A stretch of DNA of 64,000 nt from Branchiostoma lanceolatum (GCF_035083965.1 NC_089730.1:20408527-20472526); one strand, 5' to 3'. Shown: positions 32,790-43,122, counted from the first letter of the stretch. Notes: generated by a model not told the origin, from the sequence alone. Program-made: numbers and translations.

Positions 32790-32953
32790 GTCTGGGTAAT
32801 CAGGTTTTTGGCCTTTGACACTGGAGCGTTGTTGTTGTCCTTCCGCCATTTTGAGCTGGGCGAGGCTAGTTGTTATTTTTGTTCTCTCGAATTTGAGGCA
32901 AATTTCAACTGATTATAAAGCAACAACCCCCAGGCAACATTCGAGACAGACAG
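32790..32953 (+). promoter_or_regulatory. Shared promoter and non-coding exon 1 of gene 11
   Basis: TCTGGGTAATCAGGTTTTTG, GGCCTTTGACACTGGAGC (the receptor-like half is altered), CCGCCATTTTG at 32843-32853, TCTCTCGAATTTGAGGCAAA and the donor AGACAG/GTAAGA with GT at 32954. Confidence 0.75.
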
Positions 32954-33032
32954 GTAAGAAAAATCAAGTTCACTTGATGGTAACAAGTCGGCAGCTTTGA
33001 ACTAGGAGAATGTTTTAAAGAACACCGGCTTT

Positions 33033-33049
33033 GAGTGGGGAGGGGGGCA
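33033..33049 (+). promoter_or_regulatory. G-rich intronic element of gene 11
   Basis: AGTGGGGAGGGGGGCACA lies about 80 nt past the donor. Confidence 0.5.
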
Positions 33050-33931
33050 CAAAATCCGTATGACGTGATGATACAGCATTTGAGGTGGCAGAACACAGTA
33101 TTTCGCCTATGGGGATTTCTATAGTTAAGAACCACAAACTGACTGAGGTCGACGCCGAAAAAAATATAGTACGGTGCATTTCTGAAGCACGACAAACGGA
33201 TATGTTTAAATTGAGGGTACATTCTACAATATAACTGAAAACAAAAAAAAGTTGTGTTTTTTTACGTTCTGGCGCCCTCTTTTGAATGGGGTCATGCGAG
33301 GTCATACGAACTGCAGCCGACTCACCCAGGCTGGCTGCTGCAAAGGTCACGCGCATGTATACACCGAATCGGCAAGCTTCACAATCTTACTCATACGATC
33401 GAAATGCCGACTTATTATGCTATCATTCAGTAAAGTTCATGCCTCGCTGGCTTTCACGTTCAAGTGTATACATGCGGTCCACGATTTAGTGCGCACTATT
33501 TTCTTACCCCGCGTCATAGACCCCGGGGGTCGCGGACAAATACTGTGTACTGCCACCTTGAGGGAAGCGACCAGTGAAGCGATAAACATATACTCATGTG
33601 GAGATATTTTTGAAGCCAATTGGGAGGGTCTTGATCAGTGTAATCCAGTCTGTTTCGAGGGGGGGGGGTCTTTACATAGACTAGTTACCAGCCGATTGGC
33701 AGGGGTCTGCAAATTAGTTTCTGAACACTACATGTTGATGCTTCCCATTCCCATTTAAGACTCACAGGGGGTGCAGCATGACGCATTTTCTATATCTGAT
33801 AGTGAAATATGACCTCGCTACTTGCTGTCATGAAATTGATAAATTGTTACGCAAAATCGAGAAGACGATACAATTGATCCTCGTCTGTAGTGTACTGAAT
33901 TGTCTGTCGATTGATTGTTTTAGTGTTACAA

Positions 33932-35890
33932 ATGGCCGGACCAAGCGGTGAGTTTCCTGTTGAAGTTGAACCTGGGAACGAGACTAGCGAGTCAACAGGC
34001 ACGAAAGGACAGCAGGCCGAGGAAAAGGACATGCCGTGGACGGAAGAGCGTGACGTAGCCTCAATCCCACGGGACAGTCAGTCCTCATCACTGCAGAAGA
34101 TGCAGGACCGAACAGGGAATTCAAACAGGTTCGAGGCAGGACGTGCTACAGGTGCACTTCACATCTGTGAAGAATGTGGGTTTAAGGCGGCTTACAGGTC
34201 CCACCTATCCAGACATTTAAGAACGCACACTGGTGAGAGGCCCTACAAATGTGACCAGTGTGAATATTCTGCCTCGCAGAAATACAATCTAGAGCAACAC
34301 AAAGTTAAACATGGCGGTGAGAAACGCTACATTTGTGGAGAGTGCGGGTACAGGACGGCGCACAGTTCTTACCTGACCGTACATTTGAGGACACATACGG
34401 GTTGGAAACCCTACAAATGTGACCAGTGCGACTATTCTGCTGTACAGAAAAACAATTTAAAGCAACACAAGCTCAAACATAGCGATGAGAAGCCCTACAT
34501 GTGTGGGGAGTGCGGGTTCAGGACGAGTCGAAAATCCTATTTGTCTGCGCATATAAGAAGACGTGCATGCGACAAGCCCTTCAAATGTGACATCTGTGAC
34601 TTTCGTGCTAGACTGCAATTCCATTTAGACCAACACATGACTGAACACACTGGTGAGAAGCCCTCCATGTGTGAAGAAGGCCCAGATAGGACAGATGCCA
34701 GGTTTGACCTACCCCGACAGTGTGACTATTCAAGTGCATGGAAGAAGAGTGTACACCAACACATGGTCAATCAGACTGACGAGAAACCTTTCATGTGGGG
34801 GGAAAGCGGGCACAGGACGACAGGTACAGGACTAACCGAACATATGGGTAACCACACAAGAAAGAAACTCTACAAATGTAACATGTGCGGCTATTCTGCT
34901 GCACTGAAAAGCAATTTTGATAAACACATGGCTAAACATACTGGTGAGAAACCCTACTTATGCGGAGAGTGCGGATACAGGACAACAAGGAGATCTCACT
35001 TAGTCCTACATATGAGAACACATACAGGTGAAAAACCCTACAAATGTGATCAGTGCGACTATTCTGTGAGACAAAAATTTAATTTAGACGTCCACAAAGC
35101 CAAACATTCTGGCGACAAACCCTACATCTGTGGTGAGTGCATGTACAGGACCGCTGACAAGTATACTTTTTACAAACATATGAGAAGGCATACAGGTGCA
35201 AAACCCTACAAATGCGACCAGTGTGACTATTCTGCTGCGCATAGAGTCAGTTTAGTCTATCACATGGCTAAACACACAGGCAATAAACCGTACATGTGTA
35301 GGGAGTGTGGATACAGGACGGCTGTCAGCTGTAACTTACTCCGACACATGGCTCAACATACTGGAGAAAAACCCTACATTTGTGGAGAGTGCGGGTACAG
35401 GACAGCAAACAGTTCTCATCTAACAGAGCATATGAGAAAGCATACAGGTGAGAAACCCTACAAATGTGAACAGTGCGACTATTCTGCTGCACGGAAAAGC
35501 ACTTTGGACCAGCACATGCTTATACACACTGGTGAAAAACCCTTCATGTGCGGAGAGTGCGGGTACAGGGCAGCTCAGAAAATTCAGCTATCAAACCACA
35601 TGAGAACACATACAGGTGAAAAACCCTACAAATGTGACCACTGCGACTATTCTGCTGCCCTGAAAGGCAATTTGGACAAACATGTGGCTCATCATACTGG
35701 TGAGAAACCCCATATATGCGGAGAGTGCGGATACAGTACAACAAATAGATCTCACTTAGTCCTACATATGAGAACACATACAGGTGAAAAGCCCTACAAA
35801 TGTGATCAGTGCGACTATTCTGCTGCACTGAAATGCAATTTTAACAAACACATGTCTAAACACACTGGTGAGAAACCTACACAGCTTTGA
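33932..35890 (+). CDS. C2H2 zinc-finger protein, gene 11 (17 intact fingers in two blocks)
   Basis: A 652-aa protein. The leader MAGPSGEFPVEVEPGNETSE keeps the PGNE motif and is followed by about 50 polar residues. Finger positions run from about residue 70 to 645. Fingers 1-4 and 6 are complete; position 5 ends RRRACDKP, without the last histidine. Positions 7-9 (about residues 240-310) have lost most ligands (SMCEEGPDRTDARFD, CDYSSAWKKSVHQHMVNQT, FMWGESGHRTTGTG). Twelve complete fingers then follow to the end. The protein is thus two finger arrays joined by a decayed stretch in which the frame is kept. The start follows the acceptor GTTTTAG (AG at 33922-33923). Confidence 0.92.
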   Translation: MAGPSGEFPVEVEPGNETSESTGTKGQQAEEKDMPWTEERDVASIPRDSQSSSLQKMQDRTGNSNRFEAGRATGALHICEECGFKAAYRSHLSRHLRTHTGERPYKCDQCEYSASQKYNLEQHKVKHGGEKRYICGECGYRTAHSSYLTVHLRTHTGWKPYKCDQCDYSAVQKNNLKQHKLKHSDEKPYMCGECGFRTSRKSYLSAHIRRRACDKPFKCDICDFRARLQFHLDQHMTEHTGEKPSMCEEGPDRTDARFDLPRQCDYSSAWKKSVHQHMVNQTDEKPFMWGESGHRTTGTGLTEHMGNHTRKKLYKCNMCGYSAALKSNFDKHMAKHTGEKPYLCGECGYRTTRRSHLVLHMRTHTGEKPYKCDQCDYSVRQKFNLDVHKAKHSGDKPYICGECMYRTADKYTFYKHMRRHTGAKPYKCDQCDYSAAHRVSLVYHMAKHTGNKPYMCRECGYRTAVSCNLLRHMAQHTGEKPYICGECGYRTANSSHLTEHMRKHTGEKPYKCEQCDYSAARKSTLDQHMLIHTGEKPFMCGECGYRAAQKIQLSNHMRTHTGEKPYKCDHCDYSAALKGNLDKHVAHHTGEKPHICGECGYSTTNRSHLVLHMRTHTGEKPYKCDQCDYSAALKCNFNKHMSKHTGEKPTQL

Positions 35891-36701
35891 ATGTATGTAC
35901 AAGTCAAGTTTATTGCACAACAATTGCATATGCACATGTAAATACGTCATACCACGTCGGTTGCGTTTATGTCTTAATTAGCTAAATTCTTAGATATCTT
36001 TATGTAGTAGTTATCTTCAATGCTGTAGCTAGTCTTGCTCTCGGGACTTAATGTTATTTATACGAATTGAAAAGCAGAAAATATGCAGAACATTCTTGTA
36101 TAGCGAAACAAAGGCACTTAACCTATTACATGTGACTTCATGTGAGGTCATGATGTCATGTAGAGTAGTGCACTAATACCTAAGCAATGTAGACTGCACT
36201 ACCTTGTTTTTTGCTGAACTGTGATTGGTTAAATCACCTAGGGCACTTTGCACCTAGTCTATAAAAGACAGGAAACGTTGTACTTGGGCTTATTTAGCCC
36301 CAAACCATCGAGAAAGCCACACAGGCAAAACTAATCTGGATATGGGCTTTAATTAATGAATGAAGACCTTTATTGCACATGTCTGCCAAACTTGGCTAAG
36401 TACAGGTCACAGCAAAACAAAATACAAGTACAGTTAACGGATATAAAAGAATATGACTATCATTAGATAAATTCTACTTCTCCTCGCTTTTCGGTTATAG
36501 TAGATATAAAAGAACAGACATGTTTTTCAATGGGAGGTTTGTCTAGTCGCATTAGGAATATGAATTTTCGTATAGTTCTTAAATGTGTGAAGTAGGGAAA
36601 TAGGGTTTCTACAAGCTTAAACAGTTCATTTCTTTCTTTTAATAAAGTTCTAAGCAAGAACATGCGGGTACAGCGTCTTTTCTGAAGATGCTACGTGAGT
36701 G
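35891..36701. other. 3' flank of gene 11 with repeat fragment
   Basis: 36350-36665 looks like a dispersed repeat read on the minus strand: a 66-codon open frame (FLLRTLLKERNELFKLVETL) runs to a tail whose plus-strand form is GACCTTTATTGCACA. It may be a LINE tail, but I do not recognise the protein. Confidence 0.4.
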
Positions 36702-36809
36702 TAGCCTGGAATCCATCCTATTTAGCTTCCGGCCGCTACCCAAGCTCCGCTGCCTGGCCTGGGTAGTGGCCGGAAGCTAAATAGGATGGATTCCAGGCTA
36801 ACGTGAGTG
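36693..36809. mobile_element. Foldback element, TAGCCT family, 99 bp with 9-bp TSD
   Basis: TAGCCTGGAATCC starts the 41-bp terminal arm at 36702; the opposite arm ends GGATTCCAGGCTA at 36800, with one mismatch between arms. It is flanked by the perfect 9-bp direct repeat ACGTGAGTG (36693-36701 and 36801-36809). A 9-bp duplication is typical of Mutator-like transposons. There is no coding capacity. Confidence 0.92.
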
Positions 36810-36951
36810 TGTACGGTTGACTTGAGGTTGTTAACTACTTTGCCTTATAATAAAGGTGTAAGATAAGACAAAATCAACTTGAGAGCAGCTAAAGGCGCCT
36901 TGCTTCTAAGCAATGAGTTACTAGTAATAGTTATCGAAGATTAGAACAGTA

Positions 36952-37118
36952 TGGGGTAATCAGGAGTTTCAACTTTGACCTTCGACCGCCGCAGCACGTA
37001 AGGGTCAGAGTGTTTGTCCGCCATTTTTGTTTGTCGGAGAGTCACATTATTTCCAGTTTTACGCCATTGTGAAGCTAATTCGACCTCTTAGCAAATAACA
37101 AGTACCATAAACAGAAAG
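36952..37118 (+). promoter_or_regulatory. Shared promoter and non-coding exon 1 of gene 12
   Basis: GGGGTAATCAGG, TTTCAACTTTGACCTTCGAC, CCGCCATTTTTG at 37018-37029, a diverged UTR and the donor AGAAAG/GTAAGA with GT at 37119. Gene 12 has the longest intron of the cluster, about 2 kb, filled by two inserted elements. Confidence 0.7.
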
Positions 37119-37218
37119 GTAAGACACTTTTTAGCTGCCTGTCAACTCTATGTTCGCTGATTCTGTAGTGCTGTAGAAACAGAGGTTTGTTTACTGGGAG
37201 GCTACTGATCGAATTGTA

Positions 37219-37232
37219 CGAGGGAGGGGGTG
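37219..37232 (+). promoter_or_regulatory. G-rich intronic element of gene 12
   Basis: CGAGGGAGGGGGTGG lies about 100 nt past the donor. Confidence 0.4.
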
Positions 37233-37616
37233 GCATCACGATGTAAAGTTTGTTGTGGGCATCGACAAGGCGAAACAACGGCATGGTTTAAAACACTCTT
37301 TTGCTTAAAGATTCTGATGCGTTTATTCTGTATCTGTATCCATATAGCCGGTATAACCGCCATTAGGAGTAACACACCAGCTTTACAGGCACGCGGCGTG
37401 GTAGCCGTGGCGACTAACGAAGATAGTTTTTTTCTTGATATTACATACATGTATACTATCCCTTCTTAGTCGTGGGGCACGACACAATTTCACTTCCTAC
37501 AAAATTTTTTACGGCCGTTTAAATTTGGCGACAGGCCGGATGCTTAGTCTCCCTGAACTCCTAACGCCCTTACCTGCGTGTACGGGCACTTTAGCAACGC
37601 CGAAAAGCCCAAGTTA

Positions 37617-37858
37617 ACTCACAGCACGGCCAGACACTATAATAGTGCACTATAGTCAATAGAGAACAGTACCGGGCGGCCAATTTCCTTCAATATCAAC
37701 AGTCAGCCTGGCTCTTGGTTGATACGTTTGTTCACATGACTGAGCCTGGCCAATTAGGCTGACTGTTGATATTACGTCATGTTGAAGGAAAATGGCCGCC
37801 CGGTACTGTTCTCTATTGACTATAGTGCACTATTATAGTGTATGGCCGTGCTGTGAGT
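37617..37858. mobile_element. Foldback element with arms of about 78 bp and more
   Basis: ACTCACAGCACGGCCA opens the left arm. The right arm ends with its complement at 37858. Arms match over about 78 bp with two mismatches, then continue after a small indel towards a loop near 37735. No convincing target duplication or shared ends with the TAGCCT family were found, although TCAGCCTGGC occurs inside. Non-autonomous DNA element, family unknown. Confidence 0.8.
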
Positions 37859-38027
37859 CGTCCTAAGGTATCCTAAGGTAATACATGATATTACATGGAG
37901 TATATTTTGCCAAGCAGCCCAGTGGTTATGCAGTATGCACCAATTGATGAAACATCCCACGAAAATAACATGATGTTTATATTGGACTACAATGTAAAGA
38001 CGGGGAAGGGTTCGACATTAACAGACT

Positions 38028-39057
38028 CGCTGTACCTAGCCTGGAATCCATACCCTCGGTGCCTCCCCGATATCTCTACGGCACTGTGAGTGACCCTCAC
38101 CCGCCCAGACAGCTTAGCCCGCTCGGGGTGTTGTTTACGGCCTTGGATTAATTAGTTCGGCACCTAGGGTATGGTCGGATATAATAGAAAATCCTCTCGA
38201 TTTATGGCCCTCCCAGCGCCGGGTGTCTCGCGGTCTGACAGCGCGATTGGACATGGGCGCTGCCCACGGCGGCGAATCAGGATCTGTTTGTGTAGGATAA
38301 TTGGCTAGCGGAACAATTGTCAGTTGATTAAACCTCCTTGGTTGCATCACGTACTCAGTAGCAATGTGCTCTTTTGTGTTGACCAGGGATCAATCTATAC
38401 CTTGTTTAGAAGCACAAGTAAATACCAAAGGTTGTTGTTCCCAATTCTCCAAATTCCCCCTCCAATCCATACAAACTGAAATATCGTGATAATCAAGATC
38501 TTGCTCGGCCGTCCGAAAATCTCACGGGTATTGTTGTTGTACTGCCTGGGTCACGTTTCTGATAGCGACATGTTGTCCTTTCATGCTAATTTCCAGAGTG
38601 ACAGCCATGAGATCAGAGGGGCATTGGGGACCCAGTATAGCTCAGATTTTAAGCTAGTTTAGCGACAAGTAAGCCTTAGAAACAATGTTTTCTGCAGCCT
38701 TGTGGTGCGCGCGAGCGTCGCTCGTCTTAGATGGCGGCCATGTTAGATATGGTAATGAGCAGAGGGACCGAACAGCTGAAAACGCGCGCCAACCTGGCGC
38801 GCCAATCAGAGCTCAGCGGAATAATTAGATCAGTCTGCTCTGTTCCCATTGGGCGCATCAATCTGATGCGCCTTGAATCAGGCCCGTATTGACAAGCTGC
38901 CAGTCTCTAGGGGCGGCGGAAAAGTAGGAAGGCAGCGGAAGTGGGGTGTAGCGGAAGTAGGATGGTAGCCAGAGGTAGAAAGGCCATCAGAAATTGACTG
39001 GCCCGGTAAAACACAACTAAGCCGACCCTAGAGACTGGGACCAGGCTACGCTGTACC
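38028..39057. mobile_element. 1.0-kb TAGCCT-family element with 9-bp TSD
   Basis: The element 38037-39048 begins TAGCCTGGAATCC (the same 13 bases as the 99-bp copy at 36702) and ends GGGACCAGGCTA. It is flanked by a perfect 9-bp direct repeat CGCTGTACC (38028-38036 and 39049-39057). A subterminal inverted pair CCAGTCTCTAGGG / CCCTAGAGACTGG lies near 38902 and 39030. The interior is GC-richer than the surroundings, includes GATGGCGGCC near 38731 and has no transposase frame. It is the longest copy of the family here and sits in the intron of gene 12. Confidence 0.88.
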
Positions 39058-39136
39058 AGGATTTTTAAAGAGTGAATATGGATAGTTCGCTATATTTTCT
39101 AAAACCAATTTTTATCTTTTATTGTTGTTTATAGAA

Positions 39137-40483
39137 ATGGACGAGAGAAGAAGCGAGATTGCTATGGACGAGTTGTCGACTGTACAGCCTGGGAACAAGA
39201 CCAAGAACAGCGAGAAATTAGACACTGGAAGGCAGCACAAGAAGGAAGATGGCGTTCCGCGCAAGGAAGCGTGCGGGGTAAAATCTGCCCATCCTCCCCT
39301 ACAGGGTCAAACAGAACAGACGGACAGGCTCGCGGGGAAACGTTCTGCGGACAAACGCTTCGCGTGTACGGATTGTGACTACAGGACAGCTTGGAAGACA
39401 AATCTATTCAGACATACAAGAAAACATACAGGTAAACAACCCTTAAAATGCAACCAGTGTGACTTTTCTGCTCTACTTAAAGGCCATTTAGACAAACACA
39501 TGTTTTATGAACACGCCGCAGAAATGCCCTACATTTGTAAAGCGTACGCGTGTTGTTTCAGGACGACCAGCTATTTTCGTTTCTCAAGACATATGAGAAC
39601 GCATGCAGGTGAGAAACTCTACAAATGTGACCTGTGTGACTATTCTGCTGAAAGAAAAGACACTTTAGACCAACACATGCTTAAACACAATGTAGAAAAG
39701 CCCTATATGCCTGGAGAGTGTGGACACAGAACGAAAGACAGGTCTCACATATCCGAACATATGAGAACACATACCGATGTGAAAACTTATAAGTGTGACC
39801 AGTGCGACTATTCTACTGCGCGGAAAGCTACTTTAGACGAACACATCATTAAACACAATGGAGAAATGCCCTACATGTGTGGAGAGTGCGGATTCAGGAC
39901 AGCTAGCAGGTCTCACCTAAGCATACATATGATGAGAAAGCATTTAGGTGAGAAACTCTACAAATGTGACCAGTGCAAATATTCCGCTACACTGAAAGCT
40001 TATTTAGACCAACACATGCTTGATAAACACGCCGCAGAAGTGCCCTACATTTGTGAAGTTTGTGGGTACAGGACGGCCAACTATTTTCGTTTCTCAAAAC
40101 ATATGAGAACGCATACTTATAAGTGTGACCAGTGCGACTATTCTTCTGCACGAAAAGCCACTTTGGACCAACACATGTTTAAACACACTGGAGAAAAGCC
40201 CTACATGTGTGGAGAGTGCGGATTCAGAACAGCTGATAGATCTAGCCTATCAAGACATATGAGAAAGCATACAGGTGGTAAACCCTATAAATGTGACCAG
40301 TGCGACTATTCTGCTGCACGAGAAGCCACTTTGGACCAACACATGCTTAATGAGCACAGTGGAGAAAAACCCTACATGTGTGGAGAGTGCGGATTCAGGA
40401 CAGCTAGCAGGTCTAGCATACACGGACATATGAGAAAGCATACAGGTACACCCCGACCAATCAAACCACGTGAATCGCACTGA
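39137..40483 (+). CDS. C2H2 zinc-finger protein, gene 12 (about 11 intact of 13 fingers)
   Basis: A 448-aa protein. Leader: MDERRSEIAMDELSTVQPGN, then GVKSAHPPLQGQTEQTD and KRFACTDCDYRTA, as in genes 13-15. Thirteen finger positions run from about residue 80 to 440. Position 3 is irregular (YICKAYACCFRTTSYFRFS), with extra residues between its cysteines. Position 5 has lost its first cysteine (YMPGECGHRT). Between positions 9 and 10 the TGEKP linker is missing (HMRTHTYKCDQC), which would force two fingers together. Several helices end with an extra residue before the second histidine (HMFYEH, HMLDKH, HMLNEH). The start follows the acceptor TTTATAG (AG at 39133-39134). Confidence 0.92.
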   Translation: MDERRSEIAMDELSTVQPGNKTKNSEKLDTGRQHKKEDGVPRKEACGVKSAHPPLQGQTEQTDRLAGKRSADKRFACTDCDYRTAWKTNLFRHTRKHTGKQPLKCNQCDFSALLKGHLDKHMFYEHAAEMPYICKAYACCFRTTSYFRFSRHMRTHAGEKLYKCDLCDYSAERKDTLDQHMLKHNVEKPYMPGECGHRTKDRSHISEHMRTHTDVKTYKCDQCDYSTARKATLDEHIIKHNGEMPYMCGECGFRTASRSHLSIHMMRKHLGEKLYKCDQCKYSATLKAYLDQHMLDKHAAEVPYICEVCGYRTANYFRFSKHMRTHTYKCDQCDYSSARKATLDQHMFKHTGEKPYMCGECGFRTADRSSLSRHMRKHTGGKPYKCDQCDYSAAREATLDQHMLNEHSGEKPYMCGECGFRTASRSSIHGHMRKHTGTPRPIKPRESH

Positions 40484-40650
40484 AACTCAGATTCGTATCA
40501 GCCATTTCCCGACAAATCCCTTTCTAACTTGCGTTAACGACTACATCTGACAAAACAGACTCGCCAGTGAAATGGTGGAAGGTGTCAGCTTTCCAAAGAT
40601 GTTTTCAGATTGGCAACTTTGGCACTTTGGAAGTGATTGAAAGCGACCGC

Positions 40651-40704
40651 GATTTAACGTTTAGAAAAAAAATAGTTTCTACTACTTTTCTCTAAACGTT
40701 AAAG
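40651..40704. repeat. Small inverted repeat 3' of gene 12
   Basis: TTTAACGTTTAGAAAA pairs with TTTTCTCTAAACGTTAAA around a short loop; it may be a local hairpin or terminator-like structure. Confidence 0.5.
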
Positions 40705-40804
40705 CACAGGTCCACACACGCTCCTCATGAACTTCAAATGGGTGAAAAGTGTTGCTCCATAGTGTCTGAGCTGTAATCAAAACGTAGTGCGTCTACAGGA
40801 CGGA

Positions 40805-41244
40805 TAACTATACGTTGATGCACGTTGTTGATGAAAGTTAGACATCCAGGTAGTAAGATACGCCAAAAATAGTTACTCAAGCAACTGGATAGAGTTTTGA
40901 AACAGTCAGACGTTTCAGACAGCATCCACTGTCTTTCGTCAGTGACTAACGATAGGACGGAGAACACCTTACTGTTTTACTGTACTAAAACAACAGTAGC
41001 TAATTGAACTATTGGCTTAAAACTTGGTCTTGAATTAATCTTTTTCTAAAGACTACTTCAAGACATCCTAGATTGTCTTAACCTTATTAGCATATCTATT
41101 CAGAGTTTTGGTATAAAACCTGGTGTTCTCAGTCCTATCGTTAGTCACTGACTACATTTGATGACAGTGGATGCTGTCTGAAACGTCTGACGGTTTCAAA
41201 ACTTTATCCAGTTGCTTGAGTAACTATGTTTGGCGTAACTATAC
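40805..41244. mobile_element. Penelope-like fossil, inverted pair of terminal repeats
   Basis: The element (40814-41235) lies between 9-bp direct repeats TAACTATAC (40805-40813, 41236-41244). It consists of two facing copies of one terminal sequence: minus at about 40814-40975 and plus at about 41128-41235. Each holds a GACAG...CTGTC hairpin followed by GAAACGTC, resembling the hammerhead ribozyme core known from Penelope-like retroelements. It carries no coding part. It interrupts a conserved 3' block of gene 12. Confidence 0.65.
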
Positions 41245-41645
41245 TTAGCATTGGTGAGAAGCAGTATTGCACAGGAAAGATGGAAAGGGTAGTGGTAAAA
41301 CATAATGCGATTCACCGAAGGGATGTGAGGACTCTAGTTCAATATCGATTACTGTACGACAATGTGACTATGACAAAGATTTACAAAGTCCTATGCGTGT
41401 GGTACGCAGTAACTATTATGTCAGTATTTAGAATAAAGACAATGTACGCACGAGAAAAGGATGCAGAGCGTCTTGAGAGATTGACAATAGATATACGTGA
41501 ATATGTTCATGAGGTTGCTAGATCACTAGATATCAAGGTTCTTTTCTTAGAACTAGTGCACAACGACTGTGTACAGTCTGCAACGTTCCTCGGAGTATTA
41601 GTAACTGGTTTTGCTTTGCACTGCACTGCAGCTAATTTAAATTAA
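41236..41645 (+). pseudogene. Conserved 3' block of gene 12, open frame of unknown status
   Basis: A 130-codon open frame includes GEKQYCTGKMERVVVKHNAIHRR. The 3' flank of gene 9 encodes CTEQMDCKVVKHNKIHRR in the corresponding frame (about 26010-26090), and related DNA follows genes 7 and 8. This may be an old C-terminal coding segment now 3' of the stop, or a conserved 3' UTR. It has no recognisable domain. Confidence 0.35.
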
Positions 41646-42039
41646 AATCTTCCAAAGACATTTGCCGTGTTTATCTTTATTTTATCTTTAATTATCGGCC
41701 GTCAACTTATTGACCTGTTCAGTGTGAACTAATCTTGACGTCAAACCTAATGTTTTGTACAAAAAGCCGATGCAATAAAGTTTGTAGTTTTGTGGTAGAA
41801 AAAAAAACTCAACCAGATTCATGAAATAAAACGGACAATTTAACAATAAAGGCTGATTACACCAAGACGACTGATAGAAACCACAACAAGAATCTTACGT
41901 TATAAACGGGCATTTGTGGTTATGTAAACATTGACATTTCAGCTCTATAATGACTAATCCGTGACAGCGTTTGTCCGCCGTTCTGACCATTAATGGTAGC
42001 CCCTTTTTTTGTAGGGCCGGTCAACTGCATGCATGATAG

Positions 42040-42250
42040 TCATGATAATACAATAGATAGGTAACTCAAATTCTAGAACATTGTTAGGAAGTACATAGAA
42101 ATAACGACACTAAAGCCAAACTGTTTATGTATATTCTTATAGGTCTCATTGCAAAATGTACTACTATATACAAACAAATATCTTTTAACTATTAAAAACA
42201 TGCACTTTTCGAAAATATCATTCTACCCATTTTTCTTGATTCTCTCTCTT
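42040..42250 (+). repeat. Left end of the three-copy tandem duplication (genes 13-15)
   Basis: GATAGATAGGTAACTCAAAT and CTTATAGGTCTCATTGCAAA match blocks at about 45620-45800 and 49370-49520, each just upstream of a shared promoter. The duplicated unit therefore includes upstream spacer, promoter, intron, gene and 3' flank. Confidence 0.8.
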
Positions 42251-42260
42251 TCTCAAGAAA

Positions 42261-42444
42261 TAAGCTAGTTCGGAGTTGCTACAACGCATGTGCAGTGTCA
42301 AAGGTGAAGGCCCCCGCGACGGAAACAGTGCTCGCCTCACATTGTCTCGATTTGCATAACAACGCCCAGACGGGTCTTGTTTCCGTCGCCGGGGCCTTCA
42401 CCTTTGACACTGCACATGCGTTGTAGCAACTCCGAACTAGCTTA
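42261..42444. mobile_element. Foldback MITE, TA-flanked family, copy 2
   Basis: Arms of about 55 bp begin AGCTAGTTCGGAGTTGCTAC at 42263 and end with the complement at 42442, flanked by TA. The inner core CGCATGTGCAGTGTCAAAGG is shared with copies 1 and 3. The paralogous sites upstream of genes 14 and 15 lack it. It ends about 70 bp before the promoter of gene 13. Confidence 0.85.
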
Positions 42445-42511
42445 TATAGTGATCGTAGACTAGACAGTTGTTTAAACCGATGTACCAGAAAAGCTATCAC
42501 GTTAGAGTAAT

Positions 42512-42692
42512 GTGGGTAATCAGGTTTGTCAACTTTCACCTTTGCCTCGCCCCAAATTTGACCTGTAATTTCACACATTACGCCTGTCCGCCATTTTGTG
42601 CCGTGCGAGGAGTGGGTCATTTCTGTCCAATCTGAGGGGATATTCAACTTACCTCGACTCTATATCAACTGTAAACGGTTTTTGATAGACAG
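42512..42692 (+). promoter_or_regulatory. Shared promoter and non-coding exon 1 of gene 13
   Basis: GTGGGTAATCAGGTTTGTCA, CAACTTTCACCTTTGCCTC (receptor core altered), TTTGACCTGTAATT, CCGCCATTTTG at 42588-42598, the conserved UTR and the donor AGACAG/GTAAGA with GT at 42693. Confidence 0.8.
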
Positions 42693-42726
42693 GTAAGATG
42701 TTTTTCCCACCACCACCAGCCATGTT

Positions 42727-42945
42727 GTGTTGTTGTTGTCCTTGTTTAACGTCTATTATATCGCTAGACGTGGTCTCTTGGTGCTGGGCTACGCTTGGGT
42801 CAGCTACGAGTCGAATGTCTCTCTATGTATCTAACTCTTGGTGGCTTGTGCTTGCGTGTTGCTGGAAGTGTTTCAAGAAGAGCGCATCGAGTCTGTGCGT
42901 ACTCTCGATGTACTGGGAGAGAGTTAAGTACAGCTTCTTTAAATC
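42727..42945 (-). other. Unidentified coding-like insert in intron of gene 13
   Basis: Absent from the paralogous introns of genes 14 and 15. Read on the minus strand it encodes a continuous stretch (ADLKKLYLTLSQYIESTHRL, then DALFLKHFQQHASTSHQEL) with an amphipathic look. It may be a captured exon or retrogene piece. No family is recognised. Confidence 0.4.
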
Positions 42946-43122
42946 TGCAGGTATAGGGTGAACATGGTGAGGGGGACATGTGGCCAAGAGGGTATTTTCG
43001 TGTAACTTTTTGTGAACAACATATCTTAGCACCCTACCTTTATCAGCTTTTTTGGAACTCCATTGGCCATTTACTAGAGTTGACAAAAGAATAATTCAAG
43101 GAGATAACGGATCGTTGTGGAA

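Noticed and set aside
33252-33758. 168-codon plus-strand frame in the intron of gene 11
   Set aside because: No domain, no related frame in other introns, and overlapping open frames on both strands; looks like chance.
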